Assembly (NCBI GenBank): GCA_010405405.1
Contig: MU004234.1
Span: 1,507,563-1,571,562 of the forward strand
DNA from: Microthyrium microscopicum
Lineage: Eukaryota > Ascomycota > Dothideomycetes > Microthyriales > Microthyriaceae
Direction: 5' to 3'
DNA length: 64,000 bases
In this document: piece by piece, positions 43,538-55,400 of the stretch
How the letters are laid out: every line of letters starts with the position of its first letter
How positions within the stretch are numbered: the first letter of the stretch is position 1
Position numbers and translations under genes: made by a program
The notes under the pieces: generated by a model
The model's database searches: none
Told to the model about the DNA's origin: nothing
What the model saw: the letters and a program-made list of their open reading frames with translations, nothing else

Positions 43538-44835
43538 CTATGGCAATTCAGGAGCTTCTTCTAACGGCGACGAGACAGTGAGCTCAAACTCGTCACTGCT
43601 TGCGGCCTCAGAGAAGAGAATCGATACATACGCATAATGTGCTGAAAAAGGATGGTAGATGATTTGTGTTTGTGAATTCCAGTTGCAGCCAGCAGGGTGA
43701 ACTTTTCGCATTCGATAGCCAAGGTCCCACATATCAGGAGATCTAAGCAGGAACTGTTTTGCGCCTGTCAGATAAAACTGGGTAGTATGTTGGTGAATGT
43801 AGATTGCTACTGGTTTGGTGAGATTCATCTTTCTCATATCTATATGATGAAGTGCAATGCCAACTCTTTCATAGACATCTGCCTCCTTCGTTGGAGCTAT
43901 AGGGATCGCAAGGTAATTGAGCGGATCTCGGTCATCTCGACAGTTGGAGACTCGGTATATCGTTCCTTTCAGGCTTCTAGGCTCTACGTGCGAGCCGAGC
44001 AAAGGCAGTGAAATAAGTAGTCCATTTTTGGTCATGTTATAGTGAGATGCGGCCAAACGAGACGCTACCGAGCGTACTTTAAAGACATGCGCTTTGCCAC
44101 GCTCTGGACCCTCACTAGATTGGGGCTGACAAGAATATCTTGGTCTATCCGAGTGGCTTGACTTATATACTCTGCAGGATGGATCCGGGAACCGATATAT
44201 TTGTCATTCTTGTCTCGAAACTCGACTGTCTTTGGTGCGAGGAGCTCTTGGAGTGTCCAGCCCTTTGTAAACCAGCGACTTTTGACAAAATTATGCTCCC
44301 AGCGAAGCTCGCCAAAGACTCTCTCAAGGCCTTTGTGGGTATAAACCTCGAGATAAGCGTAGCATTTCATTGATTGTTGGTGACAACAAAGCATGGAGTT
44401 TATCGCTTCACTGGAACATGTCAGTTCATGAATGAAATAGGAGAAAGCCGCTTCGAAGCCATATCCCTGGCATGTTCTCGAAGTACTATAGAAGATCGTC
44501 ATTGACCTTAGTTCAGCGCTCGAAATCTTGTTGATACAGCACGTATCGATCCACATATACCTGATGCCGTCCTCCTCTGCCCAGGAGCATGCTTTACGGA
44601 TATTCTCATATCCAGTCTTTGGTTTTACGTCCTTCGTTCCAGCATCGAGTATCTGGCTTGGCAATAAGTAACTTCCAAGGCATCGCAATGAACCCTCCTG
44701 TAGGCGAGAAAGCAGGCACATCTCTTGATAACTGACTTCCTCAGTTTCCCAAGCATGTGAGAGGATGGCATAGCCGGGAGGTTTTCCGTGAAAGAATTCT
44801 TCCAGCTCCAAGGTCTTGACGTCTACAAGACGCAT
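43538..44835 (-). pseudogene. HET-domain protein gene, shortened and probably non-functional
   Basis: The gene starts with a normal HET N-terminus (MRLVDVKTLELEEFF, PGYAILSHAWETEEVSYQEM), then KACSWAEEDGIRYMWIDTCCINK. An intron follows (GTCAATG..CTGACATGTTCCAG, about 44421-44512) that restores SSAELSEAINSMLCCHQQSMKCYAYL, and then SRWFTKGWTLQELLAPKTVEF. After VAKRMS the family normally continues with a long stretch about the lineage's NWD-type partner (LLGIFDVNMPLLYGEG). Here that part is missing and the sequence passes at once to a C-terminal-type segment in another frame (TKNGLLISLPLLGS..). I read it as a HET-s/het-e-type N-terminal HET gene with a large internal loss. A very short functional variant is less likely. 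Confidence 0.5.
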
Positions 44836-45363
44836 GGTTGAAGGCCATGTTGATCGCGCCGAAATATTGTCGAAGTTATCGGGTCGTTATCAGGTCGTTA
44901 TCAAGCGAGTTGTAATCATGCTTAAGTGGGTTACACGGCAAGATTCTGCGGGCTCGCTCACAATTTTGGGAATAAATGGTTTCCACTGTTGCATTGAAGT
45001 AGGAGTTCAAGAAGGAAGGAGCCACCCGAGATCGATGAAACACCAAAGCTTGGACGTTATGTCTCGTGGTTCGCGTGGCATGTCATGCTAAATTCAACCT
45101 CATCTCTGAAGTCTGGTGGATTCCAACATGAAAGTATGAACATGAAGCATTTATCTAGTCTTGTGCTGATGACGAAATTGGAATAAATATCATATATTAC
45201 ATTAGAGGAGGATATCTCGCTAGGCCATGCAAGTTCATGGCCATTTTTTACTTTGCTCGTAATGAGTATCTAAGGTATCTCTCGCGTTATACGCAGTCTT
45301 GCGCAGTAATAATCAAAGCCACGCTAACCACCCGCACCCTTCAATTTTGTCAAAAAAAATCCT
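44836..45363. other. Intergenic, 0.5 kb
   Basis: This is the promoter of the HET-like gene and, beyond it, the 3' flank of the permease gene. Near 44880-44905 the decamer ATCAGGTCGT is nearly duplicated (TCGGGTCGTTATCAGGTCGT). No gene is seen. Confidence 0.45.
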
Positions 45364-47115
45364 TTACACTTGGAACATTTGTGCCACTACGCTTGGCTTA
45401 CGCTCAGCATAGCTTTCGCGGCGGGCCTCAACGTTCTTGGCATCTTGAGCGGCAATGATATCTTCGCCTGTATCGGCGTGATCCATCATAGATGGGTGAT
45501 GTGGCGATAGCTTATTAAAGCCCCAGTAGAAGAGACCAGCAGCGATGAAGGAGTAGATATAACCAATGGCGAAAAGATGTTGACCACCTGCGGAGATTGA
45601 AGTCTTTTGACCACCAGCTTGGATGATGTTGTCGATGAAGCCAGGGAGAGGAGGAATGCAGCCGATGAAGAAGGCTGCAACGGCACGCCAATTGCTACCA
45701 AACTTGCCATACTTGTACATACCATTGAAGTTGTACATATCTGGAACAGAGACATTGCCTCTGCGGACGATGAAGTAGTCGGTGATGAGAATGGCAGTCA
45801 TTGGTCCCAAGAAGATGGTATAACCACCGAGGAAAGCAAGGAACTTTGCAGCAGATGCAAGAATCTTCCATGGCACGAAAGCCCAGCTACCAATGACAGC
45901 AGCGAGGAGTTGTCCACGGCGGATGTTGATGTACTTAGGTGCGAATGACATAAGATCATTGGCGGCGGAGATGGAGTTGGCGGAGATGTTGATACCGAGG
46001 GTGACGATGATGAGGCCAATGGCACCGAAAGCAGCAGCGGCACGACCTCCGTGGGAGCCTGACATTTGCCAGTTGTTGATGATGTCGATTGGGTTCCACA
46101 AGATTTCGCCATAAACGGTTTCTGAGGCAGCGGCGGTGAAGATACCGAGAAGACCAACGATTGTGAAGATGACGGGGATAACAAAGACTTGGACGTTCTG
46201 TGCGCTAGGCTTGTTGGCGTATCTTGAGAAATCGGCAATGTTGAGACCCAAGGTAGCGTAGTTACCCAATACTCCGTTAAGGTTGGAGAAGAAGGCCCAG
46301 GCGAGAGCTGAACCGCCCAAAGTGGTTCCTTGGGTGATGACAGTGCTGTTACTGATAGTGCCACCAGCCTTGTGGAGAGTGTCTCCGAAGACAGCCAAGA
46401 AGATCATTGGTGCAATGACAGACTTCATGGCGAAAAAGTACTGGACCTTGGTGTAGGGAATGCAGAGGAATGGAAGCTGGAGCAGGAAGTAGAGCACGAA
46501 GCCACACATTCCATTAGTTGTGATGCCTTGATCCGCGGGTATCGTATTGGGTATATTTTTGAAGCTGGGCCATATCGCTGTGAGCAAGACGACCATACAT
46601 TGTCCTCCGGTGGTAGTTTGGACACCAAGCCATACAATGGCGAGGACGCAGCGAGAGACGACGACGAAGTAACTGAAGTAATAACCAAATGGCATGCGCG
46701 CGAGAACCGGGAATGGAGTATGAAGGGTGGCACCCATTCTACCGTTGATGGTAATAACCATACCCATGACGGTGTTTCCGAGTACGCAAGCACCAATAGC
46801 CATTTTCCAACTGAGACCGACCTTGATCATAGAGGACGCGACTTCCCAGTTGGATACAGCCCAGGCGTCGGCCATCCAGTAGGCGACATAGGCGCCCCAG
46901 TTCCATGTTCGCTTTGATGGGGGAATTGGGTCGAAATCGGCATTGGAAGCATTCTTTGTGGCAGCAAAACTGCTCTCTTCTTGACGGACCTGTAGACTGA
47001 AGCCGGGAAGACGTCTTCTTAGTTTAGAAGAGTGACCAGGCTCAGCATAAGAGCCGGATGGGGAAGAGCCATTCTTCTCGGCGTAAAGAGGTCCTTTAGT
47101 CTCTTCTGTGGACAT
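45364..47115 (-). CDS. NCS1-family permease (nucleobase/nucleoside/allantoin type)
   Basis: A single exon encodes 583 residues from the ATG at 47113-47115; the frame runs further 5' but without ATG. About twelve membrane segments are visible. NCS1 landmarks are TWNWGAYVAYWMADAWAVSNWEVASSMI in TM1 and its loop, MGMVITINGRMGATLHTPFPVLARMPFGYYFSYFVVVSR, the TM6 region SNLNGVLGNYATLGLNIADFSRYAN, WNPIDIINNW, and SISAANDLMSFAPKYINIRRG. This matches the Fur/Fui1/Dal4 branch of fungal proton-coupled transporters for uracil, uridine or allantoin in the plasma membrane; the exact substrate is not decidable here. The cytosolic N-terminus is Ser-rich, and the tail (HADTGEDIIAAQDAKNVEARRESYAERKPS) holds acidic and Lys residues as in tails used for ubiquitin-driven endocytosis. 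Confidence 0.93.
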   Translation of the reverse strand: MSTEETKGPLYAEKNGSSPSGSYAEPGHSSKLRRRLPGFSLQVRQEESSFAATKNASNADFDPIPPSKRTWNWGAYVAYWMADAWAVSNWEVASSMIKVGLSWKMAIGACVLGNTVMGMVITINGRMGATLHTPFPVLARMPFGYYFSYFVVVSRCVLAIVWLGVQTTTGGQCMVVLLTAIWPSFKNIPNTIPADQGITTNGMCGFVLYFLLQLPFLCIPYTKVQYFFAMKSVIAPMIFLAVFGDTLHKAGGTISNSTVITQGTTLGGSALAWAFFSNLNGVLGNYATLGLNIADFSRYANKPSAQNVQVFVIPVIFTIVGLLGIFTAAASETVYGEILWNPIDIINNWQMSGSHGGRAAAAFGAIGLIIVTLGINISANSISAANDLMSFAPKYINIRRGQLLAAVIGSWAFVPWKILASAAKFLAFLGGYTIFLGPMTAILITDYFIVRRGNVSVPDMYNFNGMYKYGKFGSNWRAVAAFFIGCIPPLPGFIDNIIQAGGQKTSISAGGQHLFAIGYIYSFIAAGLFYWGFNKLSPHHPSMMDHADTGEDIIAAQDAKNVEARRESYAERKPSVVAQMFQV

Positions 47116-50100
47116 GATGGATGGAGCAATCAATGCGAACGAAGTGTGAAGAGAAAAGTCCGGCAAGCAATAACGAACCTTGTCCGCTTGTTTATATTGC
47201 TCGCAACGGAGTACTGGTGAGTAGTAGTTGATGGAGACAAGATAAGACGCAGGAAAAAGAAATATGGATCATGGCCTAATGCAATTGATCGAAGGTGTCT
47301 AGCGGAGCCATGTGCATGGGATGTGCATTGGAAAAGATAAGGAATTGACGGACAGTGCCTATCACCGCATTAAGCGCAAGCACCCCCAAGCTAATGGTGT
47401 GCAGTGGGGACGCCACTCAAGTGGTCGTGTGCGCGCGACGTCAGTCTACGATGAACTGGGTACAGACACAGTAAGACTAGCATACAACTCGCTGTGCTCG
47501 GTACTGGGCAAAGGGCACAAAGTAGTGGAAGAATACGAATTGACGTTGGGGGGAAACAATGGAGCACAGAGGGAAATGCAGAGCGCAACGGCACGTGGCT
47601 AGCAGCTTGCAAGGCTGGTACAGCAACGTACAGGGCTTCAGACCAGGCGTAGAGGCGTGTGGGAGTCGCCAGGGTTCTCCACAGGCCGTACCAGTAGAAA
47701 GGTTCCAAACTTGACCTGTTACTCGATCACATCGAGCAATTCTCAAGCCTTCCATCTTATCATAGGTGGCTGGCCTAGAAATAGGCCCTGCTACCCAGTA
47801 GCGATCCAACGTGAAGGCTGGCCAGGGTCCGGTCGGAGCGCCTTGGTGTGGGCTAGCTGTAGTTCCTTACGGTGCTGCCGAGTCAATCCAGGATACCGGT
47901 ATCTGAATATCTCCGCTAGACGAAGCATTTGAAGCTTTCATAGGCGTTGACGTTGGAACTCGGCGCTGCTACCAGACGACGCTTAAACTTGCAGTGCGCC
48001 AGTACTTACGAGGTGGGTCTGGGCCTTATTTCGCTTTTGCGCTGCCTTCATGATTGGTCGACTCTTATCCGACACCAGAGATAGATAATCCTAAACTGGC
48101 CTTGTCCACTCTTTTGTGAGGATCCGACCTCGTCCATTTGTTGTCCAGAATACGGGTCTTTGAGATCGTGAGAATGCTACCCAACAGTAACTGCAGAAAG
48201 AAGAAAATAATCAAGTGAGATTGGCCGCGTTGCTACCCAAGGTATATCCGGGACCTTCCGCCCATAGTATCTTCTTGTCACGAGCACAAGGCCATCTAGA
48301 TTCACTAAAAGTCTCGAAATCGCCTATTCTAGAGCTATGGATATGCTTCAGCTGAAAGACTTCTCTTGAAATCCGAGCTAACATATCCCTCTTGATCGGC
48401 CAACTACGATTATGCTCGTGCAAACGGAACAATATCCGTCTTGTTCCATTTCATCAGCCGTCTTTGACATTCGATTTTCAGATACTTTTGTAATTCTACT
48501 CACTCGAACATGAAGCCTACGTTCATGAGATACCTAGATTGTCGAGATCGAGTTGGTGGTAGAAATCGTCGCACTTCATGTCTCTGAACATATAAAGCCT
48601 CGTCATAGAATAATTATATTTGCTTTTTGCAAGCAGATCATATAAGAGAGGAGAGTAGTAGCAGAGTAGTCAATAGCTTTAAACAACTGATCGACTCTTC
48701 TCTGCAAGCTAACGATGAAAATCGATTTATTTTTGTCCAATAATTTCGTTGGCGTTTTGATCAGCACGGTAGAATTGAGGACAACTACGTCCATAAGATA
48801 AGCGCAGCCAATGTCATTGATCCAAGCACAAAACTCCGTTTTAACATCTAAATGGACCGAAAACATCACACGATCAGAAAACTCCTGAAAATATTGTTAT
48901 GAGATCATTCTGTGGTGGCGGCATTTCTTTTGGTGGTGATGCTGCTTTACATTGAATGACGTTGCCACAAACTTTTGTCTACAGAAAATTTAGCTATCTT
49001 GAGGTATCGGATCGGATGATTGTTGAGAGACAGACAATAACAAGACATTTTTCAGTGGCACAAAAGGCACAGTGGGTACTTGATCTCAGCTTTCCAGCGT
49101 GAAGACAGTGATTTGGCATCTAAACCAGTACGGAGTAGCTCGGTAAGCGGGCGGACCTTTGCAAATAGCTTTCATCACAAGCCTTTCGAAGCTACACATC
49201 TGCATTCTCCATGTCACTTACAGCCATTTGATTGATCGCACTTGGAGAAGAGACTGCAAATATGTACATCAATTGAAGATCTAAGCTATATCATTCGACT
49301 TTTGATAGATAATGAGTGTTCTGTTACAGGTACAAAGAAACAAAACGGCTCGAAACACTTTCCTTGAAAGCCACTACTTTTTATTATGCAAGCTGAAAGT
49401 TCGCATCTAGATCTAATGGTGACAGTCATAGTATACGTTACAAGAGTATGCAACTTCTGGCTGGTTCGGATATTCTCAAATGCATAGTTACATGAGGTCG
49501 CAGATAGTGTCGTACGTTCTGCGACATTCATCGCGTAAGAATATCGATCTTCCCTTGTTGATGTTGTTGAAGGCGACTGAGTTTGCGAGTTCTGTTACCT
49601 GTTCAAAGAAGCGTAGGGCTGAATGATGGGGTACTTGTTGTTCTTTGAAGGCAAAAGAGGATGATCACAGTCTTATATAAACCTGATCTATTTTTAGCTT
49701 AATCAGCCACATGAGCCTTACGTCCATTTCTTGTCGTAGCAGATTACTTGCATGCGCGGCTCACAGTTACACTACATTGGATGTAGTGTAAGTAGATTGA
49801 ATCCACCGGAACTGTCATAAGTGATGCTTCCATAGCGCATAATAGGGCGATATGGATTATCTGGTAAAGGATGGGATAGCAATCTATCTGGAATCGAAAG
49901 GATTAACCTTGAAAATGTCAAAAATAATGCACCGCCGCATCGGGGCGTTTTCACAGTGGATTGTGAGTGGAACACCAAAGTCTGAGCCGCGTTGGCTTAC
50001 GCAAATCACCACTTGCGGCTCTTGGCTTTCTTCACTCTTCACTATTCAGCCCAACCACTCTCTCTACTTCTTGCAATCTTTCAACTATTCTATCTTTTCT

Positions 50101-50358
50101 CATCCTCTCTCGTCCTTTCTGCCACGCGCTGATTTGCTGTCACATCGGCCTTCATGTTGACATTTGTCCTGGCTCTCCAGCGTTGATCCTTTAGCGAAAC
50201 CCTGAAATACAGCCTACCACGCCCGTTTCTTGAAACACCACACTTGTCAATTCTTCTTGACATCACCTTCGCTGTTTCTTTTGCAGGAGCCATTTTTCAA
50301 TCGCAACCGACTAGTGGTTCCTTCTACCTTCCTCTGATAATTTGGTGGTCTATCGAAT
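47116..50358. other. Gene-poor region, 3.2 kb
   Basis: Next to 47116 lies the permease promoter. From about 47300 to 47950 the DNA is GC-richer with several overlapping open frames on both strands (for example 47391-47708), none protein-like. From 48000 to 49900 it is AT-rich with only short frames. A partial copy of the dispersed repeat may lie at 48568-48597, and a shorter match occurs near 49234. The last 350 bp, T/C-rich, is the promoter and leader of the rhomboid gene. No tRNA was found. Confidence 0.45.
48568..48597. repeat. Possible fragment of the dispersed 38 bp repeat
   Basis: The stretch GTCGCACTTCATG followed by GAACATAT matches the junction of the two tandem units at 10.28 kb. 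It is short, so a chance match is possible. Confidence 0.3.
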
Positions 50359-52012
50359 ATGGCATCTAACGACTACTATAATACTCATGGCAACAGCCAT
50401 CAATACGGCGGTCATGAAGATAGCTCATACCACGGCTCACGTCCCCAGGACGCTCCTCTCCCATCTTTACCGTCAGAAGCATTCTCACACGACGCTCCTT
50501 CGTCGACGACTGCACACTCCGCTGTATCGCCGTTTAGCACCCCTTTTGACGACCATCATACATATACTCCCTATAATCAATCAACCCAGTCAATTGATCA
50601 CCCATATTCATATACCGACTCTGCTCAACAAGACCCGTTCAGGGATAGTAATGCTATTCCACTTCAAACAAAACACGGCGCTAGCGCCTACGACCACGTA
50701 GCTCCATCGCCAACAGCAGCGATGGCGAATGCAGAACAATTTGGCAATGGCGGATATCCTCCCAAGGACGAAGAGGTTAGCCGGGGACCGAAAAGCTGGT
50801 TCAAGGGAAAGATTCCTTTTGCAGTCTACACGATATCACTAGTCCAAATAATCGTCTTCATAGTCGAAATTATCAAGAACGGTATGTCCTTCACAACTTG
50901 AAGCATGAAAACCGTACTAATCACCATATAGCGACCCTTACAGGCTCTCCCATCGAAATACATCCCTCAGTCAACCCCATGCTTGGCCCATCTCCATACG
51001 TGCAAATAAATATGGGCGGGCGCTACGTGCCATGCATGCGCGAATACCCAGCACCCAACAACCAAACCATCGCGCAATACCCCGTTCCCTGCCCCAACTC
51101 GACTACCACCGACTCCCTCTGTTCGCTCGCCGAGCTCTGCGGCTTCGGTCTCAACCTCACTGGTCAAAACGGCGCACAACTACAGCCAAATCAATGGTTC
51201 CGATTCATCGTACCCATCTTTCTACACGGCGGCATCCTCCACATTGGTTTCAACCTTCTCCTCCAACTCACACTAGGCAAAGACATGGAGCGCACCATCG
51301 GCACACTCCGCTTCGTTCTCGTATACTTTGCCGCTGGCATCTTCGGCTTCGTGTTCGGCGGCAACTTTTCCCCGAACGGCATCGTCAGCACCGGCTGCTC
51401 AGGCGCATTATTCGGTATCATTGCCATCACCCTCCTCGACCTCTGCTACACATGGAAAACGCGCAAAAACCCCGGGCGCGAACTCGCTTTCCTCATGGCA
51501 CAAATAGTTATCACTTTTGTTATCGGTCTTCTCCCTGCCATCGATAACTTCTCCCACATTGGCGGTTTTCTGACAGGCATTGTCCTTGGTATTTGTCTCC
51601 TCCACTCGCCTGACTCACTACGCGAACGTATCGGACTCGATGAGCCTCCGTACGCAAGCATGACTGGCGCAGCAGATCCAGGCACAGGCACAGGAATGCA
51701 TAAATTCGTACGTGCGCCAGTAGGCTTCTTCAAGGGCCGGAAGCCGCTTTGGTGGGCATGGTGGTTGGTAAGAGCTGCCATGTTGGCAGCGATGTTTGCG
51801 GCATTCATCGTACTGTTGAACGATTTCTATTTGTATCGGAGTAATTGCACGTGGTGCAAGTATTTGAGCTGTTTGGTAAGTACCCAATCTTCTTCAACAT
51901 GAGTTACTGAAGCTAACATGATCACCAGCCGATCAAGGATTGGTGTGAGGTTGGCAATATCCAATTCACTACTACACCAGCGAAGCGTGCGGCGGAGGTG
52001 TTTGGGTTGTGA
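50359..52012 (+). CDS. Rhomboid-family intramembrane serine protease
   Basis: The exons are 50359-50881, 50932-51875 and 51929-52012. The introns are 50 and 53 bp (GTATGT with ACTAAT; GTAAGT with GCTAAC). The product is 516 residues. A 150-residue Ser/Tyr/His-rich cytosolic N-terminus precedes TM1 (IPFAVYTISLVQIIVFIVEII). The rhomboid core has WFRFIVPIFLHGGILHIGFNLLLQ, the LGKDMERTIGTLRFVLVYFAAGIFG region, the catalytic Ser in STGCSGALFGI and the catalytic His in NFSHIGGFLTGIVLG. A final membrane helix follows (WWLVRAAMLAAMFAAFIVLL), and then a Cys-containing C-terminal tail on the last exons. It resembles the fungal secretory-pathway rhomboids. Location in Golgi or another endomembrane and substrates are inferred, not shown. 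Confidence 0.94.
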
Positions 52013-52458
52013 GCGTTACGTTTTGACATGGGATGGAATCTTTGCTGGAGCGAATGGCATACTTGGTAATAAGTCTTGACAAATTCTTGATGCTTGGACA
52101 ATGAGTGGTTGAAGCATATTTGTTGGCATTGCAAGGCGTTGGCGATATGTGTGTCTATATCCAGGAGAAAGTGGAGACATAAAAGGTCACATTGTGTGCA
52201 TGCGTGCGACGTACAACAACGGCTGTATGCGGCCTATTACTTTTAACGAATTAATGACACCCTGAAGATTGAACATTCATATTGCAAAACTGTTCATTGA
52301 TTCATCGCATTCTAATAGGAGAGTGGATTGTACTAGGATCGGTTGTGAGTGTCTTTTCGTGATCGAAAACAATAGGTCCAAGTTTCAAGGAAGAGAGAGA
52401 AAGTGGTCCCGTCCACTAGAGTTCGGTATCGCTCAAGACACCCTCGCTGATCGAACGT
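52013..52458. other. Intergenic between convergent genes
   Basis: This is the 3' flank of the rhomboid gene and of the phospholipase D gene. No feature is recognised. Confidence 0.5.
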
Positions 52459-55400
52459 CTATGTATACACCTCCGCCGTGAACGCATTCAGCGAGATGCC
52501 CTCCTGAGCAATATCCTCCTCCTTCAAGAACATCAACGGCATCTCTACCAACGTTCCCTTCACCCTTGCCAACTCGTCCTTGACCTGTGCGACGCCGCCA
52601 GGGAACTCATCTCGCACCACATGGCCCACCTTGTACGGACCGGCCTTCTTCTTTGCATCTTTGGGATCGGCAGCGCGGAATAGGTCCTCGTACCATGTGT
52701 CGTACTCTTTCCATGACTTGACGTTGTCGTGTGGGACTACGTGGAACACTTTGCCGAATACCTCTGTGTTCGTTGCAGCAGTCTCGTTCCAGCGGGCCCA
52801 GAACGCATCGCTAAGCGGGTCGGTAACCACGGCATCTTCGGCAGAGTCCCAGTCGTACTCGTTGGGCGAGTGGTTGACGGGTGTGTAGTTCTGGTGCTCG
52901 GTGGAGTAGTCTTGGGGGCTGAGTAGACCGAGATGTTTGCGGAAGATGGTGCGGCGGAGAGAAGTAGCGAATTTTGAGACTGAGTAAGGATTTCCACCAA
53001 GCGTAGATTGGTGGGGCGTCTTGTCTTGGATAACAACGGCAATCTCACTGTCATGACTGCCGAGTTGCGAGCGATCATTGAGATTGGCGGAACCGCAGAT
53101 GACGATGCGGTCGTCGGCGATGAGCAGCTTTGAGTGGATGTATAGTTCTTCTGTGACAAAGGCATCGATTTCAGCCACGTTACCTTCTTGCCAGGGGACA
53201 CTGCGGATATCGGGGCCGTTGAGCATATAGCAATCAGCAACACTGTCCCAGCGGCCAGTGGCAAGATTTCCTTGATCGCCCACTTGTTGAGTGCCTTGCT
53301 GATATGTATCGAAAGCGCCTGGTTGATGTTGTGGCTGTTCACCATAGCCGCCTTGTTGTTGGAAGCCGCCCGAGTACATTGCATCGTGTTCCTTTCTTGC
53401 TTCTTCGTACGGGATGCCGCTCTGCTGCTCAGCGCTCTTCATTGCAGAAGAAACGTTGATGCGGTCGTAGTTGCGAAGATTATAGAATCGAATATAGTCA
53501 AGAGGATTGTAACCTGCTTGTGCAATCTTTTCGTAGATTGAATGTCCTCCCCGGCTGATTGACGCGTATTGGAACTCCATGATGGCTCTGGTTGCCAATG
53601 CATCGTCATTTCGTAAGTCGCCAGCAAAAGCAGGAACTGCAGGCATCAGCACTATCATTCGATAATTCTGTCCATTTTGTGCAGCACGGATAATTCGTTC
53701 GACAATTGCTGCTCCAATTTTGTTTCGGATGGGATGCTGTTGGTCACTTGTAGCCGTGATGAAGAACTGGTTCTCTATGTAGACGAAGTGTTCACTGTTT
53801 TTGATAACATCAATGTAGGCGTTGGCAATGGAGTGCTGGTAGAATTAGTATATAGCATCGTGATAATCTTTAGAATCTTACTTCAAGCCGAGACCCATGG
53901 CTCCATTTACAAGCGGATCGAACAATTTGGCAAGAAATTCCGGAGCCAGACCCGAGTTCAGAAGTTAGTTGTGGATCCCTGAAGTTGTCAGTTGAAGTTC
54001 ACAATGATATGTTGCACCAATACGCTCCGAAAAGCTAATGCGAGATCTTCACGATCGGCTTCCCAATTCGCATCGCACTTCGTGGCAGGCATATAATGCT
54101 ATGGGAGCCACCAAGTGCGTAAGCATTATCGGTCGCTCGGCACAAAGTGATGAGAAATGTTTCGAACAGATAGACTAACATGTTGTGCTGATGATGATGC
54201 AAATGTTGCTTGAGCTTGTCCTTCATTCCAAACACTCCGGTCTCGACATGCCTGAACTTTGTTAGTGTAAGATTACACAATATTTTACCATGGGAGTCAT
54301 CAAACGCGATGGGAGCCACGACATTTTTGGTCTCATCGCTTCCTGTCAATAAAAGGGGGAAGTCTTACTCTATCCCAGACTCGACAGTGTCGGAGATCCC
54401 ACGAGACTCTTCGCCATCCTGCTCAGTAGCTTGTTGATAACCGCCCAGAGTTGATGTATGCTCCAGTCGCGCATATCTTGGATCTGGTCGACTGTGATAT
54501 TTCTCGTCGTAGATGAAGTTCCATCGCTGGACAAAATGTTCTCCTAGATCCTGAACGACAGGCCCAACGATCGAGAGTGCAATGTCGCTCCAACCCATGC
54601 GAGAGTTCTCCGTTCGATCCAATTTGTTGTTTTGCCAGTTTTGTACGTCTTGGAAGTCCATGACACGAGAGTTATTGTAATCTTGGCCTGGAAAGACGGT
54701 TTTGTTGATGTCACCGGGATGCGCATCAGCGATTGAGTGCTGATTCGTATCCCATCGACCATAACATAAGTCCAGTCCACCCATGAAGGCTATTTTCCCG
54801 TCGATGAGACAAAGTTTCTCGTGATGGGCCCTGAGTTTTATTAGTAAGACTACGGGACAGAGCCAAAATGTGCTAAAAAGACCATTTGGTCTCCTTGGCA
54901 CAAAATCCCATCACTTCTTATGGTAGCCATATAGTGCGACAGGAGCCATGACACGCTATGGGAATTCGCGCTGAAGGTATTTTATACGCAGGAAACTTAC
55001 CAGTAAAGGACAGTCTCTGCATTTGTGCCGTAAATGGATTCCAACGCCTCTCCCGGGAGTCTGGATGCGTTGGCGGCAGTAAGCTTGAAGTTCTTGAATT
55101 GGTCTGCGAGGTTCGCGGCGATGGTCTTTTGATCAGGTAAGTGGTCAGGATGTCTGATGACCGCAATATTTGGATGAAGCTCCTCCAATGCATGTTTGGT
55201 GTGGGACGAAGAAACTGTGATTGGGGGTGATATCAGTGGATCGTGCTTCTCGATATACTCAAGAGACTCAAAGATAGTTTGTAGTCCCAGCTTGGTTACA
55301 GCTCGAGTATAAATATCGGTATGATGTGGAAGTAATTGATGTAGATAGTTTGGAAGCCATGGATTCAAGTACTTACGGGTGAGCGCTTGTGTGACCTGTT

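Noticed and set aside
46330-46917. 195-codon frame antisense to the NCS1 permease
   Set aside because: The permease frame has full membrane topology and family motifs; the antisense frame is a codon-bias shadow.
54035-54349. 104-codon frame across two phospholipase D introns
   Set aside because: It begins inside one intron and crosses the HVETGVFGMKDKL exon into the next; splicing with CTAAC and CTGAC branch sites restores the family sequence on both sides, so the rest of this frame is intronic.
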